This document shows positions 45,068 to 52,391 of a DNA stretch of 60,868 bases, in pieces. Under the pieces are notes generated by a model. The model was not told the DNA's origin. It was given only the letters and a program-made list of their open reading frames with translations, and searched no databases. Where the stretch lies: the NCBI RefSeq assembly GCF_001429505.1, contig NZ_LMJW01000022.1:1264248-1325115 (forward strand), written 5' to 3'. The translations under genes were made by a program, and so were the position numbers. Origin of the DNA: Allobosea sp. Root483D1 (GTDB lineage Bacteria; Pseudomonadota; Alphaproteobacteria; Rhizobiales; Beijerinckiaceae). How positions within the stretch are numbered: position 1 is the first letter of the stretch; each line of letters opens with the position of its first letter.

Positions 45068-45457
45068 TCAGACGCGGCGACGCTTGCGCGGCCGGCAGCC
45101 ATTGTGCGGGATCGGCGTCACGTCGCGGATCGAGGTGACGGTGAAGCCGGCGGCCTGCAGCGCGCGCAGCGCCGACTCGCGGCCCGAACCCGGACCGGTG
45201 ACTTCGACCTCGAGGGTGCGCATGCCATGCTCGGCGGCCTTGCGGGCAGCGTCCTCGGCCGCGACCTGGGCGGCATAGGGGGTCGACTTGCGCGAGCCCT
45301 TGAAACCCATCGTGCCGGCGGACGACCACGAGATCGTGTTGCCCTGCGCGTCGGTGATGGTGATCATGGTATTGTTGAACGAGGCGTTCACATGCGCGAC
45401 GCCGGAGACGATGTTCTTGCGTTCGCGACGACGGACGCGCTGGGCTTCCTTGGCCAT
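45068..45457 (-). CDS. rpsK: 30S ribosomal protein S11
   Basis: Small-subunit platform protein. The 129 residues include VNASFNNTMITITDAQGNTISWSSAGTMGFKGSRKSTPYAAQVAAEDA and the C-terminal IRDVTPIPHNGCRPRKRRRV. The gap of 172 bases after rpsM is filled by a family A repeat. Confidence 0.99.
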   Translation of the reverse strand: MAKEAQRVRRRERKNIVSGVAHVNASFNNTMITITDAQGNTISWSSAGTMGFKGSRKSTPYAAQVAAEDAARKAAEHGMRTLEVEVTGPGSGRESALRALQAAGFTVTSIRDVTPIPHNGCRPRKRRRV

Positions 45458-45516
45458 AGTCTCTTTCTTTCATCCTTCAGGCGCGCCCGTGATGCCAGGC
45501 GCTGGGGAGAGTTCTG

Positions 45517-45612
45517 CTCGTCATGGTCGGGCTTGACCCGACCATCTCTTGCAGGAGAGGGCCCCGGGGGCGCCCTCGTCACGAGATCCTCGGGTCAGGC
45601 CCGAGGATGAGG
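45517..45612 (-). repeat. Family A palindromic repeat, copy 3 (inverted, inside the ribosomal cluster)
   Basis: On the minus strand it reads ATCCTCGGG, CCCGAGGATCTCGTGACGAG, a divergent middle, then GAGATGGTCGG/CCGACCATGACG, matching the order of copies 1 and 2. It occupies most of the rpsM-rpsK gap and would be transcribed with them as two hairpins. Confidence 0.75.
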
Positions 45613-45629
45613 ATTGCCTACGGCAACCC

Positions 45630-45998
45630 TCACTTCTTCTTGCCGGCGATCGGCTTCGCCTTGCCCTTGCGGGTGCGGGCGTTGGTGTGGGTGCGCTGGC
45701 CGCGCACCGGCAGCGAGCGGCGATGGCGCAGGCCGCGATAGCAGCCGAGGTCCATCAGGCGCTTGATGTTCATCGAGACTTCGCGGCGCAGATCGCCCTC
45801 GACGAGATAGTCGCGGTCGATCGTCTCGCGGATCTGGAGAACCTCGGCGTCGGTCAGCTGGTTGACCCGGCGCTCGGCGGCGATGCCGACCTTCTCGCAG
45901 ATCTCCTTGGCCTTCTGGGCGCCGATGCCGTGAATGTACTGCAGACCGATGACGACGCGCTTGCCGGTCGGAATGTTGACGCCTGCGATACGAGCCAT
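45630..45998 (-). CDS. rpsM: 30S ribosomal protein S13
   Basis: Small-subunit head protein near the P site. The 122 residues begin MARIAGVNIPTGKRVVIGLQYIHGIGAQKAKEI and end with the basic tail RHRRSLPVRGQRTHTNARTRKGKAKPIAGKKK. It is the first gene of the second transcription unit here; adk is 2.8 kb upstream rather than next door. Confidence 0.99.
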   Translation of the reverse strand: MARIAGVNIPTGKRVVIGLQYIHGIGAQKAKEICEKVGIAAERRVNQLTDAEVLQIRETIDRDYLVEGDLRREVSMNIKRLMDLGCYRGLRHRRSLPVRGQRTHTNARTRKGKAKPIAGKKK

Positions 45999-46170
45999 GT
46001 TCTTCACCTCTCCATTGCGGTCACGACGCCGGGCGCCGCGACAATGACAAGAACTCCGCGTCCGGTGGAGGCCGGCCCTTGCGGAGCGTTGAATCCGATG
46101 CACGCGAGAATGCGACGCCGTCCCTTCTCCCGAAGGCATCGGCATCGCTTATCTGAGACCGGATGGCGCG

Positions 46171-46199
46171 CTGGTAGTCGGTTGGGCGTGTCCTGTCAA
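46171..46199 (-). promoter_or_regulatory. Candidate promoter of the rpsM operon
   Basis: On the minus strand a consensus -35 TTGACA (46194-46199) and a weak -10 TACCAG (46171-46176) are 17 bases apart, about 175 bases upstream of rpsM. The -35 is inside the loop of the hairpin that ends the upstream gene. Confidence 0.5.
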
Positions 46200-46216
46200 G
46201 CTGGACGCGCCCAACC
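46180..46216 (-). terminator. Hairpin downstream of the ABC binding-protein gene
   Basis: Arms GGTTGGGCGCGTCC and GGACACGCCCAACC pair over 13 of 14 positions with a nine-base loop, nine bases after the binding-protein stop. No T run follows; likely a terminator or insulating hairpin. Confidence 0.6.
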
Positions 46217-46224
46217 ATGCCGCC

Positions 46225-47421
46225 TTACTTCTTCACCAGTGGGCACTTGCTCTCGGACAGCGGCGCGATGATCTCCGCCGCCGGGATCTTGCGGACCACC
46301 TTGAAATAGTCCCACGGCGCCTTGGACTCCGAAGGAGCTTTGGCCTCGACCAGCAGCATGTCGTTCATCAACCGGCCATCCTCGCGGACCTTGGCGCCGG
46401 GCGCATAGAAATCATCGACCGGCAGCTCCTTCATCTTGGCCGCGACCGCCGGGCCCGCCGCCGTGCCTGCCGCCTTCACCGCCTTGAGATAGTGCAGCAC
46501 CGAGGAATAGACGCTGGCCTGGATCATGCCCGGCATCTTCTTGGTGCGCGCCATATAGCGGTCTGCCCAGGCGCGGCTCGGCTTGTCGGCGTCATGATAA
46601 TAGGCGGTGGTGGTGATCAGCCCCTTGGCCTTGTCGAGGCCGAGCCCGTGCACGTCGCTCAGCACCACGACCATGGCGGCGAGCTTCTGGCCGCCGTCGA
46701 CGAGGCCGAACTCGCCGGCCTGCTTGATCGAGTTGATCGTGTCCGTGCCGGCATTGGCGAAGGCGACGATCTTGGCCTTGGAGGCCTGCGCCTGCAGCAG
46801 GAAGGAGGAGAAGTCCGGCGTCGACAGCGGCGCGCGCACCGTGCCGAGCGTCTTGCCGCCATTGGCCGCGAGGATCTTCTCGATATCGGCGGTGAGCTGA
46901 TGGCCGAAGGCGTAGTCGGCGGCGATGATGTACCAGCTGTCGCCGCCTTCGCGCAGGATCGACAGCGCCGTGCCCTTGGCCGAGGTCGCGGTATCGAAGG
47001 TCCACATGAAGCCGGTCGCCATGCAGTCCTCATTGAAGAGCCGCGTCGTCGCCGGGCCGTTATAGAGCGCAACCTTCTGCTTCTCCTTGGCAATCCCGGC
47101 GACCGCGAGCGCGACGGCCGAATTGGTCAGATCGGCGATGGCGGTGACGCCATCGACATCGTACCAGCGCCGCGCCAGGCCGGCGCCGACGTCCGGCTTG
47201 TTCTGATGGTCGGCCGAAACGATCTCGATCGGCTTGCCCAGCACCGAGCCGCCGAAATCCTCGATCGCCAGCTTCGCCGCCTCGACCGAGCCGAGCCCGC
47301 CGAACTCGGCATAATTGCCGGACTGGTCGTTGAGGATGCCGATCTTGACCGCATCCTGCGCCCGCACGGTCGATGCAGTCGCCAGCAGCGCGGCCGCCAC
47401 AAGGCAAGCAACCCGTTTCAT
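46225..47421 (-). CDS. ABC transporter substrate-binding protein, branched-chain amino acid/amide type
   Basis: A 398-residue periplasmic binding protein of the LivK/urea-amide family. Signal peptide MKRVACLVAAALLATASTVRA, then DAVKIGILNDQSGNYAEFGGLGSVEAAKLAIEDFGG, the typical Peripla_BP_6 opening, and YIIAADYAFGHQLTADIEKILAANGGKTLGTVRAPLSTPDFSSFLLQA. No permease or ATPase genes are near, so it depends on components elsewhere. It lies in the interruption between adk and rpsM. Confidence 0.92.
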   Translation of the reverse strand: MKRVACLVAAALLATASTVRAQDAVKIGILNDQSGNYAEFGGLGSVEAAKLAIEDFGGSVLGKPIEIVSADHQNKPDVGAGLARRWYDVDGVTAIADLTNSAVALAVAGIAKEKQKVALYNGPATTRLFNEDCMATGFMWTFDTATSAKGTALSILREGGDSWYIIAADYAFGHQLTADIEKILAANGGKTLGTVRAPLSTPDFSSFLLQAQASKAKIVAFANAGTDTINSIKQAGEFGLVDGGQKLAAMVVVLSDVHGLGLDKAKGLITTTAYYHDADKPSRAWADRYMARTKKMPGMIQASVYSSVLHYLKAVKAAGTAAGPAVAAKMKELPVDDFYAPGAKVREDGRLMNDMLLVEAKAPSESKAPWDYFKVVRKIPAAEIIAPLSESKCPLVKK

Positions 47422-47778
47422 GCCATCCTCCCGGTCTCCGGCCGGTCGATCAGCCGGCGATGGCTCATGCCACCGTCCTTCGCTGCCGCCGCCGTGTCTT
47501 GGCCATCATGGGCCTGAGCCGAGTTCAGTCGGCGGGAGGAGATGTGTCAATTGCAACCGCGGCGCGCGAAACCGTGCCTGCGCTGGCGCAAATGCGCACC
47601 GCTCCCTCTTCGCCGACAGCCACCGGTCAATAGCGTGTGAAGGCGCGCCGCATGGTCTCATCCATCTCCTCGCGCTGCTTGCGCAGCTTCTCGTTGAATC
47701 GAGCTCTGGCCTCAGCCTTGCGATCAGCACAATCGAAGCATATGCTCAGGCATATGCCAACAGCGTCGGAGCATAAGA
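47422..47778. other. Intergenic region upstream of vapBC
   Basis: 357 bases between divergent genes. It contains the paired GCATATGC operator motif and a short minus-strand frame (47627-47749) discussed in the findings. I call no further gene here. Confidence 0.6.
47738..47757. promoter_or_regulatory. Likely VapB/VapBC operator
   Basis: Two copies of the 8-base palindrome GCATATGC, separated by TCAG, 21 bases before the antitoxin start. Paired palindromes of this kind are typical autoregulatory sites of vapBC operons. Confidence 0.65.
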
Positions 47779-48015
47779 ATGAACGAAACCCGGCATGTGA
47801 GGCTGTTTCGCAACGGCCGCAATCAGGCTGTTCGCATTCCTGTCGAGTTCGAGCTTCCAGGTGACGAGGCGCTCATGCGCCGTGACGGCGACCGCCTCGT
47901 CATCGAGCCGCTGGCGAAACGGGGCCTGTCCGCTCTGCTCGCGAGCCTGGAGCCGCTCGACGAGGCCTTCCCGGAGATCGCCGATCCCCCTCCGGCGCCG
48001 GAACGCGACCTTTGA
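47779..48015 (+). CDS. vapB: VapB-type antitoxin (AbrB/SpoVT fold)
   Basis: A 78-residue antitoxin. The N-terminal DNA-binding swapped-hairpin domain reads VRLFRNGRNQAVRIPVEFELPGDEALMRRDGDRLVIEP, as in VapB/VagC proteins; the C-terminal acidic and proline-rich tail (LDEAFPEIADPPPAPERDL) would wrap the toxin. GGAG precedes the ATG. The stop overlaps the toxin start by four bases. Confidence 0.92.
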   Translation: MNETRHVRLFRNGRNQAVRIPVEFELPGDEALMRRDGDRLVIEPLAKRGLSALLASLEPLDEAFPEIADPPPAPERDL

Positions 48016-48413
48016 CGCGCTATCTGCTCGACACCAACATCATTTCCGATCTGGTCCGTCAGCCGCAGGGTCGGACCGCAAAACGCATTGCCGAGATCGG
48101 TGACCGGCAAGTTCTGACGAGCGTGATCGTCGCGGCCGAATTGCGCTATGGCTGCCGGAAAGCCGGCTCGGCACGCCTGTCGGCGACGGTAGAGGCCTTG
48201 CTCTTCGAGATCGAGATAATCCCCTTCGACGAAGCAGCCTCGCGCGCCTATGCCGATCTGCGTGCCGCGCTCGAAGCGAAAGGCCAACCGATCGGCGGCA
48301 ACGACATGCTCATTGCCGCACAGGCTCTGGCGCTCGGCTGCATCATGGTCACGGCGAACACCGACGAGTTCACGCGCGTCGACGGGCTCAAGGTCGAGAA
48401 CTGGCTGCACTGA
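48012..48413 (+). CDS. vapC: VapC-type PIN-domain toxin ribonuclease
   Basis: A 133-residue PIN nuclease of the VapC/FitB type. Acidic active-site residues are all present: Asp about 7 (YLLDTNII), Glu about 43 (AAELRYG), Asp about 98 (GGNDMLIAA) and Asp about 118 (TANTDEF). Known VapCs cut tRNA or rRNA. Start TTG at 48012 overlaps the antitoxin stop (TTGA), so translation is coupled. No inactivating change is seen. Confidence 0.93.
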   Translation: MTRYLLDTNIISDLVRQPQGRTAKRIAEIGDRQVLTSVIVAAELRYGCRKAGSARLSATVEALLFEIEIIPFDEAASRAYADLRAALEAKGQPIGGNDMLIAAQALALGCIMVTANTDEFTRVDGLKVENWLH

Positions 48414-48424
48414 GTTCAGCCTGT

Positions 48425-48724
48425 TCACCGCTTCCGCACGAACTCCGTGCGCAGCACCAGCCCCTTGATGCTCTCATGCCGGCAGTCGATCTCCTCGGGA
48501 TTGTCGGTCAGGCGGATCGACCGGATCACAGTGCCCTGCTTCAGCGTCTGGTTGGCGCCCTTGACCTTGAGATCCTTGATCAGCGTCACCGCGTCGCCAT
48601 CGACCAGGACGTTGCCGGAGGCGTCGCGGACCTCGGGCTTCGACGCAGACGCCGCCACCTCCGAGGCCGGACGCCACTCGCCGGTCGCCTCGTCATAGAC
48701 ATAGTCGTCGTCGCCATCGGCCAT
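48425..48724 (-). CDS. PhnA/YjdM-like protein without zinc ribbon
   Basis: A 99-residue protein whose C-terminal domain is clearly PhnA-type: VRDASGNVLVDGDAVTLIKDLKVKGANQTLKQGTVIRSIRLTDNPEEIDC. Typical PhnA/YjdM proteins begin with a CxxC...CxxC zinc ribbon; here the corresponding region (MADGDDDYVYDEATGEWRPASEV) keeps the flanking pattern but has no cysteines. The name refers to a phosphonate locus but family function is unclear. Convergent with vapC, 11 bases apart; the adk terminator lies directly upstream. Confidence 0.85.
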   Translation of the reverse strand: MADGDDDYVYDEATGEWRPASEVAASASKPEVRDASGNVLVDGDAVTLIKDLKVKGANQTLKQGTVIRSIRLTDNPEEIDCRHESIKGLVLRTEFVRKR

Positions 48725-48742
48725 CGACCTGCTCCATCACAT

Positions 48743-48772
48743 GAAAAAGCCGCGCGGCGAGCACCGCGCGGC
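48743..48772 (-). terminator. Rho-independent terminator after adk
   Basis: On the minus strand: perfect nine-base arms GCCGCGCGG/CCGCGCGGC with a six-base loop followed by TTTTTC, 26 bases after the adk stop. It ends the long S10-spc transcript at this point. Confidence 0.93.
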
Positions 48773-48798
48773 ATCCGAATTCGTAGCGGGCCGGGCTT

Positions 48799-49380
48799 TC
48801 AGCCTGCCAGCGCCTGCTCGATAGCCGAGGAGACGTCGTCGATCGGCTGCATGCCGTCGATCGGCGTGAGCTGGCCGCGCTTCTCATAATAGGGCGCGAC
48901 GATCGCGGTATCGCGGTTATAGGCCTCGAGCCGGGTCTTGAAGACCTCCGGATCATCGTCCTTGCGCACCGGCAGACCGGCAGCCCTGGCCTCTTCGGCA
49001 CGGCGCACGATCCGGTCGACGAGCTTGCTCTGGTCGACCTTGAGCTCCAGCACCTTGTCGAGCTGCAGGCCCTTGCCGGCCAGCATGGCGTCGAGCGCCT
49101 CGGCCTGCGCCAGGGTGCGCGGAAAGCCGTCGAGGATGAAACCCTTCTTCGCGTCCGATTCCTCGATCCGGTCCGCGACGATGCCGATGACGATCTCGTC
49201 CGAGACCAGCCCGCCGGCGTCCATCACCGACTTGGCCTTGAGGCCGACCGGCGTACCCGCCGCAACCGCGGCACGCAGCATGTCGCCCGTAGAAAGCTGC
49301 GGAATGTCGTGTTTCACGACGATCCGCGTCGCCTGAGTCCCCTTCCCCGCCCCCGGCGGCCCCAGGAATATCAGCCTCAT
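48799..49380 (-). CDS. adk: Adenylate kinase
   Basis: Balances ATP, ADP and AMP. The 193 residues have the P-loop FLGPPGAGKGTQA (about 5-17), DGFPRTLAQAEALD and a short LID region without the four zinc cysteines, matching the short bacterial form. Its ATG overlaps the secY stop by one base (TGATG). In most relatives it is followed by rpsM; here a terminator follows. Confidence 0.98.
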   Translation of the reverse strand: MRLIFLGPPGAGKGTQATRIVVKHDIPQLSTGDMLRAAVAAGTPVGLKAKSVMDAGGLVSDEIVIGIVADRIEESDAKKGFILDGFPRTLAQAEALDAMLAGKGLQLDKVLELKVDQSKLVDRIVRRAEEARAAGLPVRKDDDPEVFKTRLEAYNRDTAIVAPYYEKRGQLTPIDGMQPIDDVSSAIEQALAG

Positions 49381-50717
49381 CAGCGCCTTGCCCCCCTCAA
49401 CTTCGCCTTCTTGACCAGGCCCTCATACTGATGGGCCAAGAGATGGCCGTGGACTTGCGCCACGGTATCCATCGTCGTCGTCACCACGATCAGCAGCGAG
49501 GTGCCGCCGAGCAGGATGATCGGAATCTGGGCATAGGTGATCATGAACTCGGGGATCAAGCAGACGATAGTCAAATAGGCGGCGCCGAGCACGGTGATGC
49601 GGGTCAGCACCCGGTCGATATGCTCGGCGGTGCGCTCGCCCGGGCGGATGCCCGGCATGAAGCCGCCATGCTTCTTGAGATTGTCCGCCGTCTCGACCGG
49701 ATTGAACACGATCGCGGTGTAGAAGAAGCAGAAGAAGATGATCAGCGCCGCATAGAGGAACATGAACAGCGGCCGGCCATGCGCCAGATAGGTCGCGAGC
49801 GTCGATAGGATGCCGGTGCCGCCCGACGCCTGCGAGAAGCTGGCGATCGTGGTCGGCAGCAGCAGCAGCGAGGAGGCGAAGATCGGCGGAATCACGCCGG
49901 CGGTATTGAGTTTCAGCGGCAGGAACGAGGTCTGGCCCTCATACATGCGGTTGCCGACCTGGCGCTTGGGATAGTTGATCAGCAGGCGGCGCTGGGCGCG
50001 CTCGACGAAGACCACGAAGGCGATGACGCAGACCGCCATGACCAGCACCAGCAGCAAGAGGCCGGTCGAGATCGCGCCCTGGCGGCCGAGTTCGAGTGTC
50101 TGGGCCAGCTGCGACGGGAACTCGGCGATGATGCCGGCGAAGATGATCATCGAGGTGCCGTTGCCGATGCCGCGGCTGGTGATCTGCTCACCGAGCCAGA
50201 GCAGGAACATCGTGCCGCCGACCAGCGTGATCGTCGTCGAGATCAGGAAGAACGGCCCCGGCTCCAGCACGAGATTGCCCGAGCCTTGCAGGCCGACGCC
50301 GATGCCCCAGGCCTGGAACAGCGCCAGCACCAGCGTCAGGTAGCGCGTGTACTGGTTCAGGATCTTGCGGCCCGCCTCGCCTTCCTTCTTCAGCGCCTCG
50401 AAAGTCGGGACGACGCTGGAAAGCAGCTGCACGATGATCGAGGCCGAGATGTACGGCATGATCGCCAGCGCGAAGATCGCGAGCCGGCCGACCGCGCCGC
50501 CCGAGAACATGTTGAACAGGCCGAGCACGCCCGACTGGGTCTGCTTGAAGAGGTCGGCGACCGCGTCCGGGTTCATGCCGGGCAGCGGGATGTAGGTGCC
50601 GAGCCGGTAGACGATCAGCGCCCCCAGCGTGAACCAGATCCGCTTCTTCAGCTCGTCGGCCTTGGCCAGCGCGCCGAAGTTCAGGTTTGCCGCAAGCTGT
50701 TCAGCCGCCGATGCCAT
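49380..50717 (-). CDS. secY: Protein translocase subunit SecY
   Basis: Channel-forming core of the Sec translocase with ten membrane helices; 445 residues is normal. Typical parts: the plug region with GVLGLFNMFSGGAVGRLAIFALAIMPYISASIIVQLL and the cytosolic loops with LLINYPKRQVGNRMYEGQTSFLPLKLNTAGVIPPIFASS. Located 161 bases after rplO, and coupled to adk. Confidence 0.98.
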   Translation of the reverse strand: MASAAEQLAANLNFGALAKADELKKRIWFTLGALIVYRLGTYIPLPGMNPDAVADLFKQTQSGVLGLFNMFSGGAVGRLAIFALAIMPYISASIIVQLLSSVVPTFEALKKEGEAGRKILNQYTRYLTLVLALFQAWGIGVGLQGSGNLVLEPGPFFLISTTITLVGGTMFLLWLGEQITSRGIGNGTSMIIFAGIIAEFPSQLAQTLELGRQGAISTGLLLLVLVMAVCVIAFVVFVERAQRRLLINYPKRQVGNRMYEGQTSFLPLKLNTAGVIPPIFASSLLLLPTTIASFSQASGGTGILSTLATYLAHGRPLFMFLYAALIIFFCFFYTAIVFNPVETADNLKKHGGFMPGIRPGERTAEHIDRVLTRITVLGAAYLTIVCLIPEFMITYAQIPIILLGGTSLLIVVTTTMDTVAQVHGHLLAHQYEGLVKKAKLRGARR

Positions 50718-50878
50718 GCGTCCGGTCCTTGGGTGAATTCAGGTCCAAGTGATTCTCAGTCGGCGCAAATTCTGATAGTTCGACCGAAAAGGTCGAGCGG
50801 AACGTGCGCCAGACAGTCGAACGGCGGCCAAGGCTCCGGGCCCGGCCGCCGCTCGCAGTAGTCATGTAAGCGTGGAAA

Positions 50879-51358
50879 TCACGCCTGTGAAGCGGCAGCC
50901 GCCAGGATCTTGACCGTGCCGCCAGCCTTCTCGATCGCCTCGACGGCCGACTTCGACGCACCGAAGACCTCGAAGGCGAGCTTCGCCTTGAGCTCGCCGG
51001 CGCCGAGGATCTTGACGCCGTCCTTGGCCTGCCGGGTGATGATGCCGGCGGCGACCAGCGCCTCGATCGTCACGGTACCCTTGGCGTCCAGCTTGCCGGC
51101 CTCGATCGCCTGCTGGATGCGCCCGAGGTTGACCTCGTTCAGATCCTTGGAGAACAGGTTGTGGAAGCCACGCTTCGGCAGGCGCCGATAAAGCGGCATC
51201 TGGCCGCCCTCGAAGCCCTTGACCGCCACGCCGGCGCGAGCCTTCTGGCCCTTGACGCCACGCCCGCCGGTCTTGCCCTTGCCGGAGCCGATGCCACGGC
51301 CGACACGCATGCGCGACTTGGTCGCGCCTTCGTTGTCACGGATCTCAGTGAGTTTCAT
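50879..51358 (-). CDS. rplO: 50S ribosomal protein L15
   Basis: The 159 residues begin MKLTEIRDNEGATKSRMRVGRGIGSGKGKTGGRGVKGQKARAG, the basic unstructured N-terminus that threads into the large subunit, with a globular C-terminal domain. Twelve bases after rpmD. Confidence 0.99.
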   Translation of the reverse strand: MKLTEIRDNEGATKSRMRVGRGIGSGKGKTGGRGVKGQKARAGVAVKGFEGGQMPLYRRLPKRGFHNLFSKDLNEVNLGRIQQAIEAGKLDAKGTVTIEALVAAGIITRQAKDGVKILGAGELKAKLAFEVFGASKSAVEAIEKAGGTVKILAAAASQA

Positions 51359-51370
51359 CAGACGATCCCC

Positions 51371-51568
51371 TCACTTGCCGTCGACGACGCGCACGAGATG
51401 CCTGACCTTGTCGATCATGCCCCGTACGGCCGGCGTGTCGACCAGGGTCGACTGGCGGCGGAGTTTGTTGAGGCCGAGACCGATCAGGGTCTGGCGCTGC
51501 GAAGCCTCGCGGCGGATCGGGCTACCGATCTGCTCGACGACGACGGTGGTGCTCTTAGCTTTTGCCAT
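51371..51568 (-). CDS. rpmD: 50S ribosomal protein L30
   Basis: A 65-residue L30: TTVVVEQIGSPIRREASQRQTLIGLGLNKLRRQSTLVDTPAVRGMIDKVRHLVRV. The ATG at 51568 (MAKAKS) is chosen; the longer open frame adds unrelated residues overlapping rpsE. Confidence 0.97.
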   Translation of the reverse strand: MAKAKSTTVVVEQIGSPIRREASQRQTLIGLGLNKLRRQSTLVDTPAVRGMIDKVRHLVRVVDGK

Positions 51569-51578
51569 GATCCCACCC

Positions 51579-52142
51579 TCACACTTCAGCCGCAGCGTCG
51601 GTGCCAGCATCGCGGCGACGCGTCTGCAAGGCCGAGACCTTGAGCGAGCGGCGAGCCGCAACGCCGCGCGGGCTATCCTCGTTCTTCAGTGCGTCGAAGG
51701 TGGCGCGCACGAGGTTGTACGGGTTCGACGAGCCGAGCGACTTCGACACCACGTCCTGCATGCCGACCGCCTCGAAGACGGCGCGCATCGGGCCGCCGGC
51801 GATGATGCCGGTACCGGCAGGCGCAGCGCGCAGGATGACCTTGCCGGCGCCGTGACGGCCTTGGACGTCATGATGCAGCGTGCGGCCATCGCGCAGCGGG
51901 ACGCGGACGAGGCCGCGCTTGGCCGCTTCCGTCGCCTTACGGATCGCCTCAGGCACTTCGCGGGCCTTGCCGTGGCCGAAGCCGACGCGGCCCTTCTGGT
52001 CACCGACGACGACGAGAGCAGCGAAGCCGAAGCGACGGCCACCCTTCACCACCTTGGCGACGCGGTTGATGTGGACCAGGCGGTCCACGAATTCAGAATC
52101 GCGCTCTTCGCGAACCTGACGGTCACGAGATTCTCTCGCCAT
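51579..52142 (-). CDS. rpsE: 30S ribosomal protein S5
   Basis: The 187 residues hold the S5 N-terminal domain (FVDRLVHINRVAKVVKGGRRFGFAALVVVGDQKGRVGFGHGKAREVPEAIRKA) and C-terminal domain (AGGPMRAVFEAVGMQDVVSKSLGSSNPYNLVRATFDAL). It helps keep decoding accurate. An unusually long spacer of 249 bases separates it from rplR upstream. Confidence 0.99.
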   Translation of the reverse strand: MARESRDRQVREERDSEFVDRLVHINRVAKVVKGGRRFGFAALVVVGDQKGRVGFGHGKAREVPEAIRKATEAAKRGLVRVPLRDGRTLHHDVQGRHGAGKVILRAAPAGTGIIAGGPMRAVFEAVGMQDVVSKSLGSSNPYNLVRATFDALKNEDSPRGVAARRSLKVSALQTRRRDAGTDAAAEV

Positions 52143-52232
52143 ATCTTCCTCTTACTTACGCGGACGGCACCGAATCCTGGCCCGCCGCTCGCTCGAGCGC
52201 TCCGGAATGGAGCGACTTTTCCAAAATGCGAC

Positions 52233-52376
52233 ATGCGGGAAGCCTGTCGGCCTCCCGCATCCCGCGGTCTTCAGAGCCGGATCCGATCTGGTTGGTACAA
52301 CCTGATCGGTGAATCCGTCTCTCAACTCAAAGATAGAGACCGTCTTACCGATCAGCTTGCGCCGCAAGCTGATCGG
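52233..52376. repeat. Nested palindromes in the rplR-rpsE spacer
   Basis: Three hairpins in a row: 52233-52260 (ATGCGGGA/TCCCGCAT), 52283-52309 (CCGATC-T-GGTTG-GTA-CAACC-T-GATCGG) and 52348-52376 (CCGATCAGCTTGCG-C-CGCAAGCTGATCGG, perfect 14-base arms). GATCGGT of the second can also pair with ACCGATC of the third, with GTCTCT/AGAGAC inside. The rest of the spacer has nothing recognisable. Confidence 0.75.
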
Positions 52377-52391
52377 AACGGGCTCTAGCGA

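Noticed and set aside
45517..45612. Rho-independent terminator between rpsM and rpsK
   Set aside because: The hairpins lack a T run and match the family A repeat, so a repeat insertion explains them better.
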